From NCBI GenBank assembly GCA_020796225.1, contig CM036762.1:16544786-16608785 (forward strand): 64,000 nt of DNA, in the 5' to 3' direction. Positions within the stretch are counted from its first letter, which is position 1. Each line of letters starts with the position of its first letter. The translations under genes were made by a program, and so were the position numbers. Positions 1 to 12,400 of this stretch are shown here, in pieces. The DNA is from Arion vulgaris. Taxonomy: Eukaryota; Mollusca; Gastropoda; Stylommatophora; Arionidae. The notes below the pieces were generated by a model. It searched no databases. It was not told where the DNA came from and saw nothing but the letters and a program-made list of their open reading frames with translations.

Positions 1-820
1 TTCTTGTTTCGTCATGGCAGATTAGAAGCAAATTTAACTTTTAATACCTATAATATTGCCTGAACACACCTTATTCTTATTAAAAGTGTATTTAACCAGC
101 GGGCCACATAACATCATTCATATGCATACTCTTCTATATCTGTTAGGGACGCTGAGCACCTATGGGTCTGCCTGGAGTGCAATGACGTCAGTAGTAACCA
201 ATAAACAAAATTGTTAACTGTCGTAGTATCTTTAACGTGCACAATTTGCACACAGGACCTCCATGTTTTTCGCTCATCTCCGATACTTGAACAGATCCTT
301 GACTTCAATCAACCTTGAGGTCGGGGTTCACTGCAAATTTGTTTCTGCCTCGAAATCGCATCTAACCTCCACACTAGGACAACTACATAACAGCTTTTCG
401 CAATTTGTCCAGGGATGGGCCCTCTGCAAAGGTGCTTAATTCGGCGATACTAGGCCAGAATGCATTGTAGAAACCACAGTATCACGCATATAACGTTTAT
501 ATATATGATGATTATACTGTCCAATAAAACTTATGCTGTTGATCAGCCTATCAAGCATCGCTTAGTTAAGTTACTAAATTCAACACTACACAGCATCAGA
601 GATGAACTCCAGTTGACTTCATCATAAGAACTCATCAGATCCAAATAGCGATCGCAAGAAGAAGCAGTAAGCCTTTTTGGAATATTTTGCAGCTCTATAG
701 AAATTTCATATAACATATTTTGAATTTTTCTTGCCCTTGTATTTTCCATAGTATGGTTTTTTATGCTATGTAATGTCCCACACAGTTCAAATATAGTTGT
801 TTGCTGTTGATTTTACTATG
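1..820. other. Repeat fragment near 110-320, otherwise nothing seen
   Basis: 110-200 carries a repeat with the core GAGCACCTATGGGTCTGCCT, also found at 42470-42575 and in a diverged form at 51195-51350. It resembles the end of an RNase H LINE (compare 2505-2560). No gene is supported in the rest. Confidence 0.5.
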
Positions 821-824
821 ATCT

Positions 825-960
825 TCTTCTGCGATCGCCCGCTGTCAATTCAGGCGGTAGTCATGATGCCTGGTATTGCACTTCTGATTGTTGCTTAAGA
901 CTTGCTTACCGTTTTATTGGTGTCCCTCACTATGCGGTGGGCCTTCACCAACTTCAGAGG
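825..960 (-). repeat. (GAA)n-tailed SINE-like repeat, family L
   Basis: Shares a run of motifs with 28405-28560: CTTGCTTACC, TTTTATTGGT, then GGGCCTT and CCAACTTCAGAGG. At 28.4 kb the left end is (CTT)n, so the element reads right to left with a (GAA)n tail. Confidence 0.5.
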
Positions 961-2185
961 TACTTGAAGATTAGATCCTTCAAGCGTGATCATTACAGGA
1001 AATTTGTGGTCCAAACCACTTGCCATGAGTCCTCGCTCCCTCAGAACTTTTACGGCCAGCGACAATTAGTGAAGTGCGACTTCTACTATTCTATGATAAT
1101 TTGGATTGTTGCTATTTGATCTGGACACTGTCTTATTCCAAATCATGCATGTTCTGTCGCGAGTTTTTCACATATAACTTCTTTTGTATATATGTAAACT
1201 GGTCATGCTAAATTGTCAGGTTTGTCACTAGCACAAAATTCAGTCTTTTCCATGAGATACAAAACCCATAAGAGGGCACTCTTCCACATCTTATACTTTA
1301 TTTTGGCACCGCTAAAGCACTTTCTTTTCTCCAATCCTGTTTTGCCTCACAGCATGTTAAGAAGAGATTTCTTGGAACGCAAAAGTACAAAAGAGATAAT
1401 GTGAAATGCTAGATGTCTTTCTAAGTGACCACTTTTCTTCCACACTAACTTTACCTTAACTTGCGGATGTCACACCTGAAGTAAATCCACCTCTTTTGAT
1501 AATGCTCACTTTTGCTGTACATTGACATAAACAATATTTATTTTCCTTTGGCCAGTTCTTGAAGGATTTAAAATTACACTCGTTACACTGCTGACTTGTA
1601 AAATAGCATTTTAACCCTTTTTTGGTGTATGTGTGTGCTTGCATTACAGTATATATTATTATCAATATGAAATGCTTGATCTGTTGGTACTGTCTGACTT
1701 CAGTCACCCTCAGAATAACTACAGAGTGGACAGTACTTATCTATTTATACACTAACTTTAACCATGTGTAAATATTATATTTAAATTGACATGTTGCAAA
1801 TACTGTACACTTGGTATAAAATATGTAATTTTCATATTGTTGACACCCACTTCATTTCTTCACAAAATAACCTTGACTCAGCTGGTTATAAGTCACAATT
1901 TGGTTCTACTCGAGTCAGTTTGTTTCTCTCATTATTAGTTATTCAATTTACATTATTGTTGTTGATTGTTTGATTATTAATATTTCACTAACAAGTTGTA
2001 TAATGTTTATACAATAAAGATTATTCTTGTCATTCACACACTGTAACATATATTAACCATCATTTGTTGAATTATTATTTACTTGTACTGTTTCAATAAA
2101 TTATACAACCTGTTCACATTACTTCTTTTTGTTTTCTTTCAAAATAATATGACTAAAAACCAAAAAAAAAGGAATTCCATCCATT
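961..2185. other. No gene or clear repeat
   Basis: A+T-rich. 1330-1390 has a short match to the start of the LINE fragment at 27500 (CCTGTTTTGCCT, GTTAAGAAGAGAT). Nothing else is supported. Confidence 0.4.
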
Positions 2186-2189
2186 TCAT

Positions 2190-2990
2190 AAATTAGACAG
2201 ACAGGGATCAGAGAAATCACATTTGTCCCTGGGCACTTAGGAGTTAGGAACAAGCTGATAGATTGGCTGACATGGCTATATCAGAGGGAGAGGCAATAAA
2301 TCAAAATGACATTCTTAATGCACGGAGTCTTTTGGGACGGAAGAGTTTCAGGGTTGCGAGTCCCACTCACTGACCAGAGAGATGAGTGTCAATATTGGTA
2401 CATACGACAGAATGACATACCACATGTGCAAAGAGATTGCTTAATCAACATCAAACTGGTATGTTGGACCACTGGATGCTGCTGGATTTGTTGAGACGGA
2501 GCACCTATGGACATGTCCGGAGTGCTATGATGATAGTCCTCTATAACTGAGATCAATCTCTTATGGAGCTCTGAGTAGCCAAGGGTTCTCAGTCTGGAAG
2601 TTTGTACCCAGATTTTCTTATCATGACACATAAGCATGAGTACATGGGTGTTGATGGCAATGAGAGAGCAGACATGCTAGCTGGCTCTTTCACCATATCA
2701 GAGGGGTCAGCCAATGGATAATGCTGACAGTTTCAATGCCCGCATAAAGTGTGGCTGCAAAGATAATTTTCATTTAAACCAATCCATGTCAACTGCTAGA
2801 TTGCAAGAGCTTGGATTGAAGATCCGAGTGGCCAGAAAATAACAGCACAATGGGTATATGAGTAGGCTCATCAATCAACATCAGAACTAGTATGGTTAAT
2901 CACTGGCCGCTGTTGGAGATATTGCGGAGATCGGAGCACCTATGTACATGTCTGGAGAGCAATGAAGATATTCCAAACTGTAAGTTAAAC
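2190..2990 (+). mobile_element. RNase H LINE 3' fragments, two in tandem
   Basis: First fragment reads VPGHLGVRNKLIDWL, second YMGVDGNERADMLAGS: the PGH and NERAD motifs of an RNase H domain near the end of a LINE. Each is followed by a GGAGCACCTATG end. Frames are broken. Related copies lie at 44480-45010 and 52855-53600. Confidence 0.7.
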
Positions 2991-3275
2991 AAACATATTA
3001 AATAATAAACCTTTAAACACCTTCCATAGCACAGATCCTCAAACAATTGCCATTTTTTGTGACACCCTTTCCAATATTACTTTTCAGGTCTACATTTCTC
3101 GTACCTGTGAGTTGCAGAACAAGACCTACTTTGTTTATTATATTTGCTTCTATTCTTAACTCTTTTTATACCATGATCCGACTACAATTATTTTGGGACA
3201 CCATACTTTTGTCAGACAACGGTTTTGTGTTTGCAGTAATCACTTTAATAAACATCCTCCAATATACTGTTTTAA

Positions 3276-4246
3276 CCCTTTGAAACCTGGCCAACTATAC
3301 CTTAAAAACCCTCTCCCCTGGGCTCCTGAGCAAATACAGCACATATCAGAATTGTTTGAAAAACAAGATAGATTGACAGAATTAAGTGTCCTATAATTTT
3401 TTATCGACTTACCCCATCATCTCCAGTATTCCTGCTTACTATGCCAGTCTTCCCAACATGTAGATCCTTCCTTTAGACACAGGAAATTTTGACAAAATTT
3501 GCACCAAAATTGTGTTTTCACTTTCTTGACTGGTCTGTCTTTGTAATCCATGTTTGGAAAGTCACTGACATGTTAGTTATATTTGAACATCAGTCGGTTC
3601 AAATAATTCTTCTTCTAAATGATCATCCGACTCACTTTCGATTTCGTTATCAGAATAATCATATTTTAAGTCTAATTCTTCTTCAGAATCATTTAAAAGA
3701 AGTTCAACAGCTTGCTCTGTGGTTATCCTTTTCGAGTGACCATTTCCGAAATTTTCAGCGTGTCGTTTCATCTTTTTAAAATTAATAAACAAATATCAAA
3801 ACATGATGCAAACCGCCATTTAGATAAACCTTTATGGGAAGCATTTCCTGTGTTTGACGTCACACTAGTACACAAGTTATCGCTGAATACCGACAAATGA
3901 GGAATGTTCTCACCCGATATGTGTACTAATGATAATACCGTAATATCGGAGGCGTGTTCAAGTTAAAGATAACTGGGCCCGCCTGCCCAGCGTGTTCATT
4001 TCGCGATGGGTGACAAGCCCCCTGTCAGTGCAGTTCAATTCTGCGGGCTTGCAAAAAAGCCACAGGTTCTCCAGATTTACAGTGTTGCTGGCACCGAACC
4101 GAAGGGTTATGATGTCCATGTCACCGACCGAAGCTCAAGTTCTTCTGGATCAGAAAAAAAGTGACGTAAAGTCAGTATACTGACCAAATCAGTAAACTTT
4201 GCAATATAAATGCGTCCAAAGGTAACATAAATTGTGGGACAAAGGG
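3276..4246 (-). mobile_element. piggyBac-like element, degenerate, with SINE inserted
   Basis: Flanked by TTAA at 3272-3275 and 4247-4250, with short inverted ends CCCTTTG and CAAAGGG. On the minus strand 3577-3792 encodes MKRHAENFGNGHSKRITTEQ, AVELLLNDSEEE and an acidic run, resembling the N-terminus of piggyBac transposases. No catalytic domain is present, so it is non-autonomous. A tRNA-like SINE (3976-4165) sits inside. Confidence 0.7.
3976..4165 (+). repeat. SINE B inside piggyBac-like element
   Basis: tRNA-like head (CCCGCCTGCCCAGCGTGTTC, then AGTTCAATTCTGCGG as box B) and the family tail AGCTCAAGTTCTTCTGGATC followed by A-rich sequence. Confidence 0.75.
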
Positions 4247-4250
4247 TTAA

Positions 4251-4995
4251 ATTAAAAGAAAACAATGAGAGGCAGAAAGGGTAGTGAAAAGTAGCACGGG
4301 AAGTGCACAAAATTGCAGATATATAGTATTTAAACGTATCACAATTTTGTCGATTTCTGATTGTGAAAGCACAATGTGAATATATTATAATGTAAGCCTC
4401 ATGTCATAGTTGTCAAGAAAAATAAATCAGTTTTAGCAAAAGGAAATAAATATATTACTAAATATTTACAACATCTGTTTGTATTCCCACTACAAGTTAC
4501 CATGTCAACAAGTAATGAAAGTTAGATGTTCATCATCAAATAGCTTGTCCCGAACATTTTGGCACCATAACAGTCCTTCAGAATTTCTCTCTCATGGTCC
4601 AGATCTCCCGCCTCTGCAGCCATCATGGTCAAATCATCAGTTACAAACTGAATCCATCCTCTCCTCTTTGTCTCTTTACATAATGGTCTTTTCCAATCCG
4701 TTGTGTCTCTTTATATGTTCAAAATACTTCAATAGTTAGATGATACCATTCCAAAAGATAGCTAATTTTGGTATTAATGTCATTAAGATTGTAAGACAAG
4801 GTGAAACTACTCTCCTTGTGATTTGTCTGTATACAATTACGTTAAAACTACAACCAAAAAAAGTACTATGCCATTTAAATAGTCATTGGTAGAAATGGCA
4901 ATGTCAAAGAAACCACTATAATGGTGTTTTTTTTGTATTTATATATTTTCCTACTCTTTTTTGGGTTCTTTCTAGAGTTTCTTATTACTAACATT
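4251..4995. other. No gene or clear repeat
   Basis: Low-complexity A+T-rich sequence between the two piggyBac-like and SINE insertions. Short similarity of 4560-4740 (TCATGGTC, CTTTACATAATGGTCTTTTCC) to LINE 3' sequence is too weak to call. Confidence 0.35.
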
Positions 4996-5005
4996 ATATC
5001 ATTTC

Positions 5006-5250
5006 TGCCCAGTGGTTACGGTGCAAATTTGGAGTCTAAAGAATAGAACCACTGTTACCTGCCACGCATATCGTAAGAGGTGACTAAGGAGATTTGGCTG
5101 AAATCGGATGCATGTGTCCTAAAAGTGTAGAAGTCTATGCGTTTGAGGGCCTACTAAACCAAAGTGCAACGTATACACGTTCTTGGCAAAGATCAAACAT
5201 ATCAAAAGAGTGATTAAAATTGATCATAAGAACGAGACGCAAAGAAGAAG
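5006..5250 (+). repeat. SINE A, full length with TSD
   Basis: Begins near CCCAGTGGTTACGG and ends (GAA)n. Flanked by the direct repeat ATATCATTTC (4996-5005 and 5251-5260). The family motifs GAATAGAACCACTGTTACCT, GGTTTGGCTGAAATCGGATG and TGCAACGTATACACGTTCTT are conserved or nearly so. Confidence 0.9.
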
Positions 5251-5260
5251 ATATCATTTC

Positions 5261-5575
5261 AACCGTCTTTTTTTCCCCAAGCTCTGTTTATAAAGACAAA
5301 TAACTATTTTGTGGTCTTTCTCTGTTTCTGAGCCATACATAAAAAACAGAACTTGACATTTGAGTTAAATATCCCTAGCTTAGTTTTGAACTTCTCAACC
5401 TAACAATCTCATTTGACCACGAATATGCTGTGACACCTCACAAATATAGGTTAGGATAAAAGAACAAACAAATATTCAAATTGTTTTCCAAAATGTTTAA
5501 TTAAACAAATGTTGGATTCTGTTTTAAAAAATCTCAGTTACATGTCATACATAATAATAAGCAACCATAAGATAA
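5261..5575. other. No gene or clear repeat
   Basis: A+T-rich sequence; nothing recognised. Confidence 0.4.
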
Positions 5576-5579
5576 TTAA

Positions 5580-6282
5580 CCCCTTGTTTACCAATTACGT
5601 GAGGGTGACGTAGTAGGAATGCATTTGGTGTCTCCCAATTACGTGAGGGTAACGTAGTAAACTCGTCGTCAAAATATGTGTAGTAAACAGGGAACTACTG
5701 CTACAATAGACTATATAAAACATTGTCATTGGTCAATTTTTCGCGCCTATGAAGGTTATTTATATCTTTGAAAGAGTGATCTCTTTGTCAAAAATTTTTC
5801 AAGCAAAATGGCGGGTACGAAATCTATCAGGACGATTACACTGACAGAAAAAGCTTTGGCGTTTTGTCATATGGTGCTGACGACATATTTAACGATGAAG
5901 ATAGCAGAGATGATGATATATTCTCATTAAGTGAATCTGTTCACTCAGATTCTGAAAATTCTGTACAGGTGAGAGACACTGATAACGAAAATAGTGATAC
6001 TCATGAATGTGATTTACGCCCAGCAAGCGTTCTAGAACCGACCCTGTCGCAACTTCGTCGCAAGTACTAGTACTGAGCAAGTACTACTAGTACATAGAGC
6101 AGTACAAACACAAATTTTTATTATCAAAACATACACATACATATTTTATTTCAAAGACGATATTTCAAACAAATATTCCAAAAATAACAAGTTATTAAAT
6201 TTTCAAATAAGTTGGTAGAAATGCAGAAAAACGTTTGGGATGCGCTGTGCTGTTCGACCTATAACCTCAGGTAAACAAGGGG
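5580..6282 (+). mobile_element. piggyBac-like non-autonomous element (703 bp)
   Basis: Perfect 13-bp inverted ends CCCCTTGTTTACC, flanked by TTAA on both sides (5576-5579, 6283-6286). Near the left end the motif TTACGTGAGGGT occurs twice (5595 and 5640). An ATG at 5808 starts MAGTKSIRTITLTEKALAF, then a frame break, then SYGADDIFNDEDS and SLSESVHSDSENS to 6070: an acidic piggyBac-type N-terminus without catalytic domain. Its right end is 32 nt from the RPB6 stop codon. Confidence 0.88.
6117..6150 (-). terminator. Possible RPB6 poly(A) signals inside a piggyBac-like element
   Basis: On the minus strand AATAAA occurs at 6145-6150 and 6117-6122, about 170-200 nt past the RPB6 stop. Both lie within the inserted element 5580-6282. 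No canonical AATAAA is seen between the stop and the element, so RPB6 may use transposon-supplied signals. Confidence 0.4.
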
Positions 6283-6317
6283 TTAACAAATACATGAACA
6301 AATGGTATCCAAGTCCT

Positions 6318-6405
6318 TCAGTCAATGATCAGTTCATCAAGAGCCCAGTCCTCATAACTTCCATCTGGCAAATACCTCCTTATGATGAATGGAATTTTAC
6401 GAGCT
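6318..6405 (-). CDS. POLR2F: RPB6 exon 5 (terminal coding exon)
   Basis: 88 nt, acceptor ATCACACAG, encoding [20 protein letters not shown] and ALDELIID, then TGA at 6318-6320. This is the conserved RPB6 C-terminus at the expected length. Confidence 0.95.
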
Positions 6406-9400
6406 CTGTGTGATTCGAAGTAGTGATATGTTAGAAATGTGAAACATATAAGCAACAAGATAACAATGTTTATTTAACAGATTGAATCTTATAACGTGTG
6501 TTTCATTTTCTGTGTATTGGTCATGCTAGATCACAGCCCTCAATAACTTGAGGATGTTTAGTTCAGTCGGAAATCAAAATTTATGTTGGAGTGGACTGAC
6601 TTTTACATTCTTCTTCTTCTGCAATCAACTTTTGCTATGCGACTACTCTGGTATGTGTCATAAACAGGGTGGTTTGCTTGAGGTCTTCACCGGTTCCCCA
6701 TAGTTTGTCTTTAGTGTTGTTTCTGTTGGCCAGATCTCCAATCTCTCCTACTCAGACTAGGGCAGTCTTGCAGGATGTGCTGCGGTGCTCCACAGGTGCA
6801 GGATGCCGAGTCCCTGAGACCCATTCTGTGAAGGTGTGCTCTGAGACTACAGTGTCCTGTTCTAAGTCTGAAGACTGTGCTTTTCCGTTTAGTGTATTTA
6901 TACTGTCGTGCTCTGGGTTGTATCCTCCATTTGTTTTTCTCCAGATCATTTTACTGGATTGTTTCAGGAGAGTCTTTGCTTCTGTAAAACTTTGTGTTGG
7001 GCGGTGTTGTGTTCGGCTCCCCCCAGCCTTTGCGAGTTTGTCAGCCTTTTCGTTTCCTGGTATGTCACAGTGAGCTGGTATCAACTGTAAGACCAGTTCG
7101 GATTTTTTTTACAACAAGCTGATATTTTGCAGTATGTCCTGAATGAGCTTGTCTTGCCTTGTCTGGGACATGAGATAGCCTGGAGAACGGATCTTGAATC
7201 GCTAAAGACTGCAATATTTTTGCTGACACTTGCTGGTCGTTGAGAATCTGTATGGTTGCAAGAAGGGCTGTTGCCTCTGCTCTGAAGTTGGTGCACGTTT
7301 CTCCTGCTGCCAGAGAGTGTGTTTCTGTGTTTCCTTGAGGGTGAGTGATGTAGATTCCGCTGCCTCCCTTTCTGGTAGCATCTGTAGCTGAGTCATCTGT
7401 GAACACATGTGTCCAAGTGCTGGTGGGATATTGCTCTCGTAGCATTTGGAGTGAAATGGCTCTTTGCTCTGTCTGTTTATATTTTTTTTGAGATTATTCC
7501 TGAGACTTCTAGGTGTATTTGGGCCATGTTTTGATAGCATGTCCATGGCTCTGGTATTATGGGTTCCCACATTTCTGGGTCAGTTTCTAGGATGTCTGAA
7601 TGTTGCATATGAAATTCTCTGGCCAGATGGTTGGGACTTTTCCTTGCAAGTCTGTTTTTGTTTTCTCTTGGAATTTTGTGTGTAGAGGGTGTTCTTTTAG
7701 CCGTTTTAGTTTTTCAAACTGGGTGAGTGTTTTAAATTTTCTGTGGAGTTCTAGAGGCTCTATGTCTGCGGTTTTTTTTCCATTTCTATGATAGGACTGC
7801 TTTTCATTGCTCCAAGAGTTATTCTTAGGCCCATGTTTTGTACCTTGTCTAGTTTCTGACTTTTACATATGTTTGTTGGAACATTGTAAGCTTTATTGGA
7901 ATTTTACACAATTCTATAAGTCCAAGTTTATTTTATGAAAAGTGTTACCGATACTATAATATAAAATGATGTCCTGTATAGCCTTTTAGAACTATGATGC
8001 TGAGCGTGTATGGATAACCTGAAAAACTCATCGAAGCTACTGGTGTTGTGATCTGATGACAGAAGAACGAAAAAGAAGAAAATAATTTTTCTATGTGGTG
8101 TAATTTCACCACGTTCTGGATACCTTAACTGGCTGATAGAGGAGAGTTAAAATATAGCGCATGTTAACAGCTTGTTTACTTCAAAGCATACTATACTATC
8201 AGAGACGCACTAGGATAGTTGTTAGTGAACTTGCTTTTTAGGCTAGTTGCCTGGTTCAATTCTTCAGTGGGTGCAGAATTTTCCGATCGTGACGGCTCTC
8301 AGGCCGACCCAGCCACAATTGGGTACCAGGAAAAGCAGTGGGAAGTAAAGGTGACCAGCGTGATGTTAGCTTCATCCCTCATAGTGTGCCGATGCTCAAT
8401 GTAAAATACGGGCCTAACACTATTTCCCAATATACCTTGAGGGTATGAAAAAGGGCTCCTTATATGATATGAAAAAGTATACAGAATAACGTATACACTT
8501 ACTTCAGCTCTTTCATTGCAATTGCCAGAGGGTCTGTTTCATCACCTACTGCAACCATGACGGGTGCACACATCCTAAGATGGGAAACACGTACAAACAA
8601 AGTACTATAGTTTTACAAAATACATAAACAGTGACGATAAACAGCAGCGTTTCGACCAACAAGGCCTTTATCAAGCAAGCGAACAAACAGGAGTGACAAA
8701 TTAAAATGAAACACAAATGGACGACCAAATACCAACGTATCTAAGGAAAATCTGGAATAAAAACGAATAACGAAATAAATGTAACACAAAAAACACATAA
8801 AAACTAGAAATAGAAAAGAAACAATGAAACATCTAGTAAATATATAACTTGAATACATGCAACATATACCCATATAGATTATAAAGCATGGGAAGAAAGT
8901 ACTAGAAGCATAAGAATGTAATACATGCAACATATACCCATAGAGATTACAAAGCATGGGAAGAGAAAGTACTAAGAAGCATAAGAATGTAATCGTTGAG
9001 CCGCGTGGTCGAAGGTACCATACAAGAAATCAACCGATTCTCCAGAGCAAATCGACTACGATCATCAGAGGAACATGATCGGATGGCTGTGACCTGGACA
9101 TCGCAAGCTCCTGAATGGCCAGTATCATTGAAATGGGTAGCTACAGGGTCACAGAGCATTGGCGTATATCGCGCAAGTGTTGGGCGAATCGGTCACTGAG
9201 TCTCCTGCGGTTTCCCAATATAGGCCTTGTTGCACCGCTTGCAGATAATGGCATAGATAATATTACGGGACTCACGCGTGAAACTGTCTTCAACAACGAG
9301 CGTGGCTTTTGGAAAAGACACCGTGCGGGTCTGTATTACATAAGCACAAGTGTTGCAGCGCCGGCGGCCACACTGGATGGTGCCAAAATGACTCTGGATA

Positions 9401-12400
9401 TTAGGCTTGAGCCGACTGTGAACCAACATATCCTTAAGGCTTCTGTCCCGTCTGTACGCCACCAAAGGATAGTGTTGGAAGATTGAACGTGTATCAGGAT
9501 CAGACTGAAGAATGGAGAGATGACGGAATAAGACTTTCTTCACAAGGGAACTATGAGGTGGAAACTGTTTATGTATTTTGTAAAACTATAGTACTTTGTT
9601 TATACGTGTTTCACTATTTACCAAGTTTTACTGCAGTCTTCCCTATTTCGATATTCCTAAGATGGGAGGTAATTAACATAAATAATATATTATTGGTTTA
9701 ACATTATATCATAAGATGGGAAGTAATAAACATAAATAATATCTTATCGGTTTAACTTTATATCATAAGATGGGAAGTAATTAACATAAGTAATATCTTA
9801 TTGGTTTAACTTTATATGTTGTTCAACTTTTTAACATTAAAAGTCCCATGACTTCTGACATTGCACAAACAATATCTATTCTCAAGGACAGTGAATTAAT
9901 TTATTTTTAGAAATAAACGATTTTCCTCTTGGATGAAATGAAAATCGTGGCATATTCTTTACAGAACTTCACCATGAACCACAGAAAGCGAGTAGTCGAT
10001 TTTCTAGGCACCACTTATACATTTGGATAGGCAAATGAAAATTTCAATCGGTGTGTTGAACCGTATTAATATGAGCAAGCAGCCTTTATTACTTAACCTA
10101 AAAATCTCCCTGAATGACTCATTTGATCAAGAAATTCCTCATTAGAAAACTCAATATTACACTATAAATTTTGTGATTCATAAATTCTATAATTTAAAAT
10201 AAGACACTGGCAGAACAGGAACATTTTTTTGACAAACCACACAAACATATAACATACGCTATTTGAAGAGCCCGTGTTCCCAGTACACGTGCACGCTCAT
10301 ATTTGGTCATATATTTTGTTGTTATTCTTTTCAGTGGCTCCACTTGTCCAGAGGCCCCATCTGTTATTACTTCTATCCTCTGGCCTGACAAAAAAATCAT
10401 GAATTAATATTTCTTGTTATTGAACAAGTGTAACATCATATTAACAATGTATCTCTAGTTATGACCTTCGTCGAATGCTCTATATCAGCGTTTCCCAAAG
10501 TGGGCGGTACCGCACCCCAGTGGCGCTGAAGCCTTCCATGTGCGTTCAGAAGCATTTGGAGGAGTTTTTTTTCGTAATTTTTGCAATTGATTAATCACTC
10601 AAATATTGAATTCTGCATTTTAATTCATCTTATGCACATCTTACACGATCCGTTTCTATTTTATGTATATAATCGTTTGAAAATTGACCATGTATTACAG
10701 AAATATATTTCAATTTTCCATGTCAAAGTGAAAATAGAGCATGTATATATATATATATATATGGGGCGTTGGCAAGCTGTTATAATGGGGAGGAGCGTTA
10801 CAAAGTTTATATCGTGCAAGGTGTGACGAAAAGGTTTGGGAATCTATATCAACCAATTGTTAAACCACTCATTCTGGTTTGTATGTGATCTGAGTCTATG
10901 AATGATTGTTCGCTGTGCCAATTATGCACCTACAAGTAGGTCAGCACATCCGATTTCTGCTACGTTTTTATTTAGTAGGGTTCCTTCCTAGGTCGCCTCT
11001 TATGAAATGCCTTGTAGGTAGTAGTGTTATTATTCTTTTCCTTCCCTTGCGGGCCCCGGCAACACACAGGCACCTCTAGTTATGACTGCTAAAGTATTCG
11101 TTTTCCCAAACACAAATTATAGATATACAGGAATACTGCAGTAAAACTATGTAGCATAGTCAAAACATGTAAAAACAAAATATAGATTTACAAAGCACAA
11201 AAACAAGTATGTTTTTACGTTAGTATGAACATTTAAACTACAGTAAGCTACACATTTCTGCCCGTGTGTTGCCGGGGTCCGAAGGTGCAAAGAATATCGG
11301 CACTGCTTCCTACAAGACACGTCGTAGGAGGCGATTAAGGTGGGGTTTGGCGTAGGACTGGCTACCCTATCCAGTAGAAAATTTTAGCCACAAAATCCAA
11401 CCAACCAGCCAAGCTACACACATCACTTGGCCCATGAAAGGTCATGTTTTTATAAATTACTAATGCCTGCATGGATCAAACATGGTCTCTAACTAAATCC
11501 CAAAAGAGAATGATCACATCGTGTGAAATGAACTGTTTAAGACAAGCCTAAATGTTACAAGATGGGATAGATTGAGAACATTAGAAATGTCGGAATCGCA
11601 CCATGCATCCAACATATTAAAAGACAACAAATAAAATGGTTCAGTCACCGAATGAGAATGAAACCAGATCTACCACTATCTAGTGTCTATGACAACACGA
11701 ACACAGAGCCAGAGGAAGGCCAAGAACCAAATGAATAGATAATATCACATATACCTGCGACAACAAAGACTAACAACTACAGATGCAACACACATGGCAA
11801 AGAATAGAAAACTGAAACTCCCACAGCGTTTCAGGGCACATGTGGATAAGACAAGCAGTCTTCTTAGCGTTCATTCTTACGACCAATTTTAATCACTCTT
11901 TGTGATATGCTTGATCTTTGCTAATAACGTGTATACGTTGCACATTGGTTTGGTAGGCCCCTAACGCAGACTTCTACACGTTTAGGACGTGCATCCGATT
12001 TCAGCCAAACCTCCTTAGTCGCCTCTTCGACATGCGTGGCAGGTAACAGTGGTTCTATTCTTTACACCCCAAATTTGGGCCCGGTAACCACTCGGGTGAC
12101 AAGACAAGTCTAATGTATGCCACTTTCGTAATGCATAAATCTTACCACTGTAAATAAACAAACACTGGTCAATACTCAATATTTTTGTATAATAATTCCT
12201 CTTGTACCATTATAAGTTACATAGGGCCTGCAAGCAACTTCTCCATACAGCTCTATCCCGGGCAACTCACTCAATCTCCTCCATGGAACTGAGACCGATA
12301 TTTATTGCCTCTCTCAGCAAAGTTTGTTTCAGGGTCTCCTTAGGTCATCCTCTCTTTCTTGAACCCTTTGCTTCCCACTTCAATGCCTGCTTTGATATTC

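Noticed and set aside
3976..4165. tRNA gene
   Set aside because: The tRNA-like head lacks a full cloverleaf and recurs five or six times with the same long tail, so it is a SINE.
6669..7090. Plus-strand 134-codon ORF
   Set aside because: It is the shadow of an RNase H LINE read on the other strand.
8613..8957. Minus-strand hydrophobic 114-codon ORF
   Set aside because: It lies in the A+T-rich terminal region of the Penelope-like element and is not conserved in the 23.3-kb copy.
10275..10400. RPB6 exon 3 starting at the outer acceptor (GTCAG|GCC)
   Set aside because: That start puts an in-frame stop right after exon 2; the inner AG keeps the frame.
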